Both the position numbers and the translations under genes were made by a program. Under the pieces are notes generated by a model. It made no database searches, was not told the DNA's origin, and saw only the letters and a list, made by a program, of their open reading frames with translations. A stretch of 6,365 nucleotides of DNA from Chloroflexota bacterium (GTDB lineage: Bacteria > Chloroflexota > Limnocylindria > QHBO01): the NCBI GenBank assembly GCA_020848055.1, contig JADLBB010000106.1, positions 1 to 6,365 of the forward strand, written 5' to 3'. Below are positions 1 to 4,824 of the stretch, piece after piece. Within the stretch, counting starts at the first letter, position 1. The number at the start of each line of letters is the position of its first letter.

Positions 1-123
1 GCCGCCTATCCGGCCGATCGCGGACCGCGGCTGAGGCTCATCCTGCGAACTCGTGACGGGGGTCGGGCCGTCGTCGTCCATGACGGACGGCGCTGGCTGC
101 TCGATGCCGTCGAGGCCGCCTGA
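1..123 (+). CDS. C-terminal fragment of an unrecognised protein
   Basis: An open frame enters from the left edge and ends at TGA 121-123, giving the last 40 residues of a protein. The tail is rich in Arg, Val and Leu and ends WLLDAVEAA. Most third codon positions are G or C, as in the clear genes nearby, which supports real coding. The fragment is too short to assign to a family, and I do not recognise it. It lies upstream of and in the same direction as the folate genes, separated by 95 bases that contain an inverted repeat, so it is probably a separate transcription unit. It could be a chance open frame, since only 40 codons are visible. Confidence 0.5.
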   Translation, partial: AAYPADRGPRLRLILRTRDGGRAVVVHDGRRWLLDAVEAA

Positions 124-149
124 GGCGTCAGCCATCGCGTCCCGCCTAC

Positions 150-177
150 AATCGGCCCGCACCACGTCGGGCCGATT
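150..177 (+). terminator. Perfect 10-bp inverted repeat, possible terminator of the upstream gene
   Basis: The arms AATCGGCCCG (150-159) and CGGGCCGATT (168-177) are perfectly complementary around an 8-base loop. The right arm runs into a short T tract (176-178). The repeat lies 27 bases after the stop of the upstream partial gene and 41 bases before the start of the fchA-like gene. A factor-independent terminator is the simplest reading, although the T tract is short. A TACAAT hexamer (147-152) overlaps the left arm, so a promoter-linked or operator role is also possible. Confidence 0.4.
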
Positions 178-218
178 TCGCTGCCCGGCCACCAATCGAC
201 CGAGGAGCGTCGCGAGCC

Positions 219-857
219 ATGCCCGATCGCCTGTCCGACTTGCCGCTGCGCGACCTGCTCGACCGCCTGGCCACGGCCGCACCGGTGCCGGGTGGCGGAA
301 GCACCGCGGCGCTGTCCGGCGCGGCCGGCGCCGGCCTGCTCGAGATGGTCGTCGCCCTGACCGAGGGACGTCCCGCGGCGGCCGAGCACGAAGGGACCCT
401 GGCGGCGATCCGGACGCGCGCGGCCGAACTGCGCTCCGATCTGACCGACCTGATCGACATCGACGCCGATGCCTACGACGCGGTGGTCGCCGCCCGGCGA
501 CTGCCGCGCGACACGCAGGCCGAGGCGGCCGCGCGAGCCGAGCTGATGGCGCAGGCAACGCGCGCCGCCACGATGGCGCCACTGCGCACCGCCCGCGCCG
601 CGAGCGAGGTGCTGACGCTGGCCACGGCGCTCGCGCCGATCGGCAACCGCAACGCGGTCAGCGACGTTGGCGTGGCCGGCCTGCTGGGTGGCGCCGCCGT
701 GCACGCGGCCGGGCTGAACGTATCGATCAATCTGCCCGCCCTTGCCGATGACGACCCGTTGCGGATCGAGGCCGCTCGCGAGCTCGACAGACTGCTGGTG
801 GACCTCGCTGCGCGCGAGGAAGATCTGCGCCGGGCCGTGGCGGGGCGCATCGGATGA
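219..857 (+). CDS. fchA: Cyclodeaminase/cyclohydrolase family protein (FchA / FTCD_C type)
   Basis: This 212-residue cytosolic protein belongs to the formimino-tetrahydrofolate cyclodeaminase / methenyl-tetrahydrofolate cyclohydrolase family. Members open the ring of 5,10-methenyl-THF to 10-formyl-THF, or release ammonia from 5-formimino-THF. The family signature PVPGGGS is at residues 22-28, followed by an Ala/Gly-rich helix. A central IDADAYDAVVAA segment and a late NRNAVSDVGVAGLL segment also fit, and the length is normal for the single-domain form. The ATG at 219 is preceded by GAGGAG (202-207), with a rather long 11-base spacing. The stop overlaps the folD start as ATGA, so the two are translationally coupled. 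No histidine-degradation gene is nearby. That context and the altered FolD active site favour a cyclohydrolase (FchA) role over cyclodeaminase. The family is clear; the exact reaction is inferred. Confidence 0.9.
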   Translation: MPDRLSDLPLRDLLDRLATAAPVPGGGSTAALSGAAGAGLLEMVVALTEGRPAAAEHEGTLAAIRTRAAELRSDLTDLIDIDADAYDAVVAARRLPRDTQAEAAARAELMAQATRAATMAPLRTARAASEVLTLATALAPIGNRNAVSDVGVAGLLGGAAVHAAGLNVSINLPALADDDPLRIEAARELDRLLVDLAAREEDLRRAVAGRIG

Positions 858-1780
858 GCAGTCGCCTGCTCGACGGGCGAGAGCTCGCGTCGCGGCTGCG
901 ACGCGAGCTGCAGCATCGGGTGGCCGCGCTCGGTTCCCAGCAGGCAGGCGACGACGCGAACGCGCGGCTCATCCCGTCATTGGCGATCCTGCACGACGGC
1001 GCGGTCGAGGCCGCGGAGCTCTACGCCGCCAGCCTCGATCGAGCGGCGCGCGCCGTCGGCCTGCCGGCGCAACTGATCGGGACGTCCGACGCGGCCGCGG
1101 CCATCGACCGGCTCAACGCCGACCCCGACGTGGCCGGCATCGTGATCGCTCAGCCCTTCGCCGATCCGCCTGCCGCCCGCCGGCTGGTCGAGCGCATCGA
1201 CCCGACCAAGGACGTGGACGGCGCGACGCCGACGAACGCCGGCTGGCTGGCGCGGGGAGAGCCGGCCTTCGTGCCGGCCACCGCCCTGGCGGTGGTGGCC
1301 ATGCTCGAGGCCCACGGCATCGAGGTTCGCGGCCGCCGCGCGGTCATCATCGGCAGGTCGGCGGTTGTTGGACGCCCGGTCGCCTCGCTCCTGCTGGAGC
1401 GTGACGCGACGGTCGTCGTCTGTCACCGCGCGACGCGCAACCTTGCCCGCGAGACGCGGCGCGCAGACATCCTCGTGGCGGCTGCCGGTTCGCCGGGCCT
1501 GGTGCGCGCCGAGATGGTGAACCGGTCCGCCGTCGTCATCGACTGCGGCATCAACGCCGTGCCGGGCGGGATAGCCGGCGACGTGGACTTCGCGACGGTG
1601 GCGCCGGTCGTGCGGGCCATTACCCCGGTACCTGGCGGCATCGGTCCGGTGACGCCGATGATGGTGCTGCGCCAGACCGTCGAAGCCGCCGAGCGAAGGG
1701 CCTCAGCCGCGCGCGGCCAGCAGCTCGAGGATGGCGATGGCCGTCGGCTCATCGGTCACCAGGGTGTGAACCAGGCCTGA
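854..1780 (+). CDS. folD: FolD-family methylene-THF dehydrogenase with altered cyclohydrolase site
   Basis: This 308-residue protein belongs to the FolD family, which oxidises 5,10-methylene-THF with NADP and normally also hydrolyses methenyl-THF. The catalytic N-terminal domain covers about residues 1-145 and includes KDVDG at 119-123. The Rossmann NADP segment GRSAVVGRPVASLLL follows, and the C-terminal motif TPVPGGIGPVTP is present. Compared without gaps with the E. coli active-site segment YVASK, this protein reads YAASL, so the cyclohydrolase lysine is Leu61. The active-site Gln aligns with Ala99, with a Gln one place later. Tyr57 and Asp122 are kept. Dehydrogenase activity is therefore likely, while cyclohydrolase activity is doubtful and is probably supplied by the coupled FchA-like protein. 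The start ATG overlaps the upstream stop and has no strong ribosome binding site of its own. About 25 extra C-terminal residues lie in the overlap with the convergent regulator. Confidence 0.93.
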   Translation: MSSRLLDGRELASRLRRELQHRVAALGSQQAGDDANARLIPSLAILHDGAVEAAELYAASLDRAARAVGLPAQLIGTSDAAAAIDRLNADPDVAGIVIAQPFADPPAARRLVERIDPTKDVDGATPTNAGWLARGEPAFVPATALAVVAMLEAHGIEVRGRRAVIIGRSAVVGRPVASLLLERDATVVVCHRATRNLARETRRADILVAAAGSPGLVRAEMVNRSAVVIDCGINAVPGGIAGDVDFATVAPVVRAITPVPGGIGPVTPMMVLRQTVEAAERRASAARGQQLEDGDGRRLIGHQGVNQA

Positions 1781-2719
1781 CCTGGTGGCACCGATGATGC
1801 CGGCGACCTTGTGCGGACCGGCGGCGACCGCAATCAACCGCGCTGCGCGACGCAGATCGTTGATCGGTGCGGCGATGGTGTGGTCGGTCAAGGGATGGTC
1901 GACGATGGCGCCGTCCAGGGTGACGAGATAGCCAACCACGTCACCCACCACGTTCAGGCGGGCAATGCGCCGTCGTTCGGCGTCGGGCAGGCGATCCATG
2001 ACCGTCGTGTAGCCGGGATGGTCGCGCGGTCCGCCGCCGACGCCGATGAGCCCGACCGAGATGCGCGACCAGAAATCGGTCGTGGCCCGGATGGTGGTCT
2101 CGCGCAGGAGCGCCTCCTTCACCTCGGGCGAGTCAAGGCGAGCCGGCGCATGAAGGAGGACGTAGCGGCAACCCAGGCGTTCGGCTGCCCTGCGGGAGAG
2201 CTCGTTGATGTCCAGGTGCGGAGTGGTGGGGTCCCATCCGCCGACCAGCGGCACGACCGTCAGGTGGGCGCGAGGCGTGCCAGACGGGAGCGCGTCCACC
2301 AGCGCCGAGGCGGTGTAGCCGCCGGCGAACCCGAGGACCCCGGCCTCGGGAATGGCTTCGGCAACCCATGGTCCGGCCGCCACCGCGCACAGGCGAGACG
2401 CCGCCGCCGGATCGTCTCCCCGGCCCGGCGTGACGTGTGCATCCTCGATCCCGAGCGCAGATGCCAGCTGTTCAGCAAGCCTGGTGAGCAGGTCCGGGGC
2501 AGGCTGAACGCTGATTCTCACCACCCCGAGGTCACGCGCCTGGGCGAGCAGGCGGCTGACTTTCGACACGCTGAACCCGGTCAGGTCGGCGATGGCCGAC
2601 TGGCTGCGCTCGCGCAGGTAGTACAACTCCGCGACGAGACGCATCATCTCCTCGTCGCTGGACGCGCCGCGCGGCAACGACCACCCGGCGCCAACCGCGG
2701 GTCGGGCACGAACCGCCAT
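1703..2719 (-). CDS. SorC-family sugar-binding transcriptional regulator
   Basis: This 338-residue protein is a DNA-binding regulator of the SorC/DeoR type. A helix-turn-helix lies at about residues 39-60 (SQSAIADLTGFSVSKVSRLL), preceded by the typical VAELYYL segment. The rest is a SorC-type effector domain that normally binds a phosphorylated sugar, with segments such as VLGFAGGYTASALV, VVPLVGG and GLIGVGGGP. The start at 2719 is chosen because the minus strand carries GGAGGAAGG just upstream at good spacing, and the family N-terminus begins soon after. The frame stays open to 3106, but that would cover the promoter region and the IIA gene. The gene is divergent from the PTS operon, which is the usual position for its controller, so it probably binds the 2720-2831 intergenic region and senses the imported sugar phosphate. 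Repressor versus activator cannot be told. Its last 78 bases overlap the end of folD. Confidence 0.92.
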   Translation of the reverse strand: MAVRARPAVGAGWSLPRGASSDEEMMRLVAELYYLRERSQSAIADLTGFSVSKVSRLLAQARDLGVVRISVQPAPDLLTRLAEQLASALGIEDAHVTPGRGDDPAAASRLCAVAAGPWVAEAIPEAGVLGFAGGYTASALVDALPSGTPRAHLTVVPLVGGWDPTTPHLDINELSRRAAERLGCRYVLLHAPARLDSPEVKEALLRETTIRATTDFWSRISVGLIGVGGGPRDHPGYTTVMDRLPDAERRRIARLNVVGDVVGYLVTLDGAIVDHPLTDHTIAAPINDLRRAARLIAVAAGPHKVAGIIGATRSGLVHTLVTDEPTAIAILELLAARG

Positions 2720-2736
2720 CGGCCTTCCTCCAAACC

Positions 2737-2766
2737 TTGACCTTCGGATCGCCCCGAGTATACAAT
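2737..2766 (+). promoter_or_regulatory. Sigma70-like promoter of the PTS operon
   Basis: TTGACC (2737-2742) and TACAAT (2761-2766) each match the -35 and -10 consensus at five of six positions, with an 18-base spacer. Transcription would begin near 2773, giving a leader of roughly 60 bases before the GTG start of IIA. A strong inverted repeat lies in that leader. Consensus use in this unknown lineage is assumed. Confidence 0.55.
2757..2762 (-). promoter_or_regulatory. Possible -10 element for the SorC-type regulator
   Basis: On the minus strand this reads TATACT, five of six matches to TATAAT, 37 bases upstream of the regulator start. It overlaps the -10 region of the divergent PTS promoter. 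No convincing -35 hexamer is found at normal spacing, so the call is weak. Confidence 0.3.
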
Positions 2767-2779
2767 CCGCTTTGCAAAA

Positions 2780-2805
2780 CTCCCCTGCAATTTCTTGCAG
2801 GGGAG
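2780..2805. promoter_or_regulatory. Perfect 11-bp inverted repeat, candidate operator or 5' leader hairpin
   Basis: CTCCCCTGCAA (2780-2790) and TTGCAGGGGAG (2795-2805) are perfectly complementary around the loop TTTC. The repeat begins 14 bases after the predicted -10 box of the PTS promoter, a position where a bound repressor would block transcription. A smaller palindrome, TTTGCAAA (2771-2778), sits just upstream and shares the TGCAA core. The divergent SorC-type regulator is the obvious candidate ligand. In RNA the repeat would form a stable hairpin about 7 bases from the 5' end, so a role in mRNA stability is an alternative. No T tract follows, so a terminator is unlikely. Confidence 0.6.
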
Positions 2806-2831
2806 CGTTCGCGGTCACGTGCGGAGGGATC

Positions 2832-3233
2832 GTGCGACCGTTCGATGTAATCGTCGTCTCCCACGGGAATCTCGCCGAGGCGATGGTGGACTCGGCGTGC
2901 ATGATCTGCGGCGATGCCGAGGCTGTCCGCACAGTCGGCCTGCATCCGGTGGAGTCGCCGGAGTCCTTCACCGAGCGCCTGCTGGCTGCGATCTCCCCGA
3001 ATCGACCCACCCTGATCCTGTCCGACCTGTACGGTGGCACTCCGCACAACGTGGCCATGGCCACCGCGCGCAGGAGCGAGGCCATCCGTTGCGTCTCGGG
3101 CGTCAACCTGGGACTGCTGCTTGAGGCGATAACCGCGGACGAGACCCTTGACGATGCCCTCGTCGAGCGGCTCGTCGCGCTGGCGCGCGAGGGGGTAACC
3201 GAGTTGACCAGTCGGGCCGGCTCACCGAGCTGA
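2832..3233 (+). CDS. PTS mannose-family subunit IIA
   Basis: This 133-residue cytoplasmic phosphocarrier accepts phosphate from HPr and passes it to IIB. The strand-loop VIVVSHGNLAEAM places the phosphorylated histidine at His11, equivalent to His10 of E. coli EIIA-Man. The second family motif, SDLYGGTPHNVA, starts at about residue 64, and its Asp65 matches the conserved Asp that contacts that histidine. GVNLGLLLEA follows. The GTG at 2832 is chosen because GGAGGG lies just before it (a tight 3-base gap) and the next residues match the family N-terminus. An in-frame TTG at 2772 would lie upstream of the inverted repeat and at the predicted transcription start. Length is normal for a stand-alone IIA, unlike the fused IIAB of E. 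coli ManX. It is the first gene of the operon; an 87-base gap separates it from IIB. Confidence 0.92.
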   Translation: MRPFDVIVVSHGNLAEAMVDSACMICGDAEAVRTVGLHPVESPESFTERLLAAISPNRPTLILSDLYGGTPHNVAMATARRSEAIRCVSGVNLGLLLEAITADETLDDALVERLVALAREGVTELTSRAGSPS

Positions 3234-3320
3234 CCCGCCTACGTCTACCTGAAGGGTCCGGCGCACGCTGGAGGGGTGCGACGGCCCGATCATAGGGCCA
3301 GTGATTAGACGAGGAATGCG

Positions 3321-3800
3321 TTGGGACTGCGACTGGTTCGGGTGGACGACCGGCTCATTCACGGCCAGGTCGTCGCCATCTGGCTCAAGACGCTCGGGGC
3401 CAAGCGGATCCTGATCGTGGACGATCGGACCGCCCGTGACGAGTTCCTGCGCGAGGTGCTCGAGTTGGCCGCTCCTGCCGGAGTGGTGTTGGAGGTCCAT
3501 CCACTCGAGACCGGCACGCAGCGCGTCCGCGAGGCCAGCCAGGCCGATGAACCGGTGTTCGTCCTGATGCGGTCGCCGGTCACGGCCCTGGCCCTGCGCG
3601 AGGCTGGCGTCGAGTTCGATGTGCTCAACGTGGGCGGCATCGGGGCCGGTCCGGATCGCAAGCCGCTGTATCGCAACATCTCCGCCTCGCCGGCGGAGCT
3701 CGATGCGATGCGCCGGCTGGAGCAGATGGGTACGCGCGTCGAGCTGCGGATCGTGGCCGGCGACAAGCCCGTCGATTTCTCGTCGGCCGACCCGGGTTGA
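3321..3800 (+). CDS. PTS mannose/fructose/sorbose-family subunit IIB
   Basis: This 159-residue cytoplasmic protein carries the phosphoryl group from IIA to the incoming sugar. The N-terminal signature VRVDDRLIHGQVV contains the phosphorylated histidine, His14. The following stretch IWLKTLGAKRILIVDD and the later LNVGGIGAGPDRKPLYRNI are typical of the family, and the length is normal. The TTG at 3321 is the only usable start: an in-frame TAG lies at 3306-3308, no ATG or GTG lies between, and GAGGAA (3311-3316) precedes it. The nearby ATG at 3316 is in another frame. The stop codon lies within a perfect inverted repeat (3791-3812). The protein is separate from IIA, as in the LevD/LevE arrangement of Bacillus. 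Substrate cannot be read from the sequence. Confidence 0.93.
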   Translation: MGLRLVRVDDRLIHGQVVAIWLKTLGAKRILIVDDRTARDEFLREVLELAAPAGVVLEVHPLETGTQRVREASQADEPVFVLMRSPVTALALREAGVEFDVLNVGGIGAGPDRKPLYRNISASPAELDAMRRLEQMGTRVELRIVAGDKPVDFSSADPG

Positions 3801-3812
3801 CCCGAACCCGGG
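3791..3812 (+). repeat. Inverted repeat over the IIB stop codon
   Basis: CCCGGGTT (3791-3798) and AACCCGGG (3805-3812) are perfectly complementary around a 6-base loop, and the IIB stop codon TGA (3798-3800) lies at the loop. No T tract follows, so full termination is unlikely. In the transcript it could be a stability or processing hairpin that sets IIB levels relative to IIC and IID. Confidence 0.5.
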
Positions 3813-3840
3813 AGCCGGGTGGGGGAGTTGGAGGGAACGG

Positions 3841-3876
3841 ATGAATGTGAGGACATGCACATGCTCGGAGCGATGA
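3841..3876 (+). CDS. Possible 11-residue leader ORF ahead of IIC
   Basis: ATG 3841 follows GGAGGG (3830-3835) at an ideal 5-base spacing, the best ribosome binding site in the PTS operon. The frame reads MNVRTCTCSER and stops at TGA 3874-3876. It is out of frame with IIC. Its stop overlaps an in-frame IIC ATG (3873-3875) as ATGA, which would allow translational coupling. The peptide has two cysteines and no run of a single amino acid that would suggest classical attenuation. The ribosome binding site and overlap are visible; translation is inferred. Confidence 0.4.
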   Translation: MNVRTCTCSER

Positions 3877-4823
3877 ACGAGGCTCCAGCACGCGTGAAGT
3901 TGGCCCTGGCCGTCAGCCTGGCGACCTTCGCGGTGATGCTGGTGGCCGGTCCCGTGCTCGGGCAGGATGGATCCGGAGGCGACACGGGCGTGAGCCTGTT
4001 CCAGGCCATCCTGGTCGGCCTCGGGTACTACCTGTCCAACAGTCCATGGCTGGTCGGCAACGGTGCCTTCTTCGGCATCTACCGGCCGTTGGTGGCCGGC
4101 TTCCTTGTCGGCATCATCCTTGGCGACCCTGTCGAGGGCGCCAAGATCGGTGCCGCCATCAATATCCTGTACCTGGGCTTCATCAGCGCCGGTGGCTCCA
4201 TCCCCGCCGATCCGTCGGTGGCAGGCTGGGTCGGCACCGCACTCGCCATGGGTGGCGGGCTCGATGCCAACTCGGCCATCGCGCTGGGCGTGGCCGTCGG
4301 GACGCTGGGGACGTTCGTGTTCTTCACGCGCATGAGCGTGGACGCGACGTTCGCTCACTGGGCCGATGCCAGGGCCGAGGAGGGGGACATCGGTGGGGTG
4401 GCACGGATGAACGTCATCCCGCCACAGATCTTCCTGTTCATCATCAGCTTCATACCGGCGACCGTCGCGGTCTACCTGGGTGCACCGGTGGTCGAGAATG
4501 CGATCAACTGGCTGGGCACCAACGCGCCGTGGGTCCTCCACGGCCTCCAGATCGCCGGCGGCATCCTCCCGGCCATCGGTATCGCGATGAACATGAAGTT
4601 CATCTTCCGTGGCTCGGTGATCCCCTACTTCTTCCTTGGCTACATCATGGCCGTGGCGTCGGGAGGGGGCCTCAACATCCTGATGATCGGCATCATCGGC
4701 GTGGCGCTGTCGTTCCTGCACGTGACGCTGCTCGGCAACGGCAGCGGCCCGTCCGGCAGACAGGCGGCCGGTGGTGGAGCCGCAACCTCGGTCGGCACGA
4801 CCGCCAGCGCGGAGGGCATGTGA
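3861..4823 (+). CDS. PTS mannose-family subunit IIC (membrane)
   Basis: This 320-residue integral membrane protein forms, with IID, the sugar channel of the permease. The core begins near residue 43 with SLFQAILVGLGYYL, followed by YRPLVAGFLVGIILGDP and the strongly typical INILYLGFISAGGSIPADP. Several further hydrophobic helices follow, and the C-terminal tail is Gly/Ala/Ser-rich and probably disordered. The ATG at 3861 is chosen because GAGGA (3849-3853) lies 7 bases upstream. ATG 3855 is too close to that site, and ATG 3873 would depend on coupling to the small leader ORF. An unusual feature is the extra N-terminal stretch before the core: basic residues, then a hydrophobic run (about 14-33) and VLGQDG, resembling a signal peptide or added membrane anchor. 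At about 320 residues it is longer than E. coli ManY (266). IID begins one base after its stop. Confidence 0.93.
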   Translation: MLGAMNEAPARVKLALAVSLATFAVMLVAGPVLGQDGSGGDTGVSLFQAILVGLGYYLSNSPWLVGNGAFFGIYRPLVAGFLVGIILGDPVEGAKIGAAINILYLGFISAGGSIPADPSVAGWVGTALAMGGGLDANSAIALGVAVGTLGTFVFFTRMSVDATFAHWADARAEEGDIGGVARMNVIPPQIFLFIISFIPATVAVYLGAPVVENAINWLGTNAPWVLHGLQIAGGILPAIGIAMNMKFIFRGSVIPYFFLGYIMAVASGGGLNILMIGIIGVALSFLHVTLLGNGSGPSGRQAAGGGAATSVGTTASAEGM

Positions 4824-4824
4824 C

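Noticed and set aside
6..704. Open frame on the minus strand over the fchA-like gene
   Set aside because: Antisense to a gene with clear FTCD_C motifs; the translation is Arg/Gly-rich low complexity.
1811..2740. 309-codon open frame on the plus strand
   Set aside because: Antisense to the SorC-type regulator, which has a clear helix-turn-helix, an effector domain and a good ribosome binding site.
2780..2805. Factor-independent terminator between the regulator and the PTS operon
   Set aside because: The repeat is strong, but no T tract follows in either direction, and it lies between divergent gene starts, not at gene ends.
2772..2831. TTG start at 2772 for IIA
   Set aside because: It lies at the predicted transcription start and would translate through the inverted repeat. 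The added 20 residues do not match the family, while GTG 2832 has GGAGGG before it.
2720..3106. Longer N-terminus for the regulator (start at 3106)
   Set aside because: It would add 129 residues with no family match, run through the divergent promoter and be antisense to most of IIA. GGAGGAAGG just before the 2719 start supports the shorter protein.
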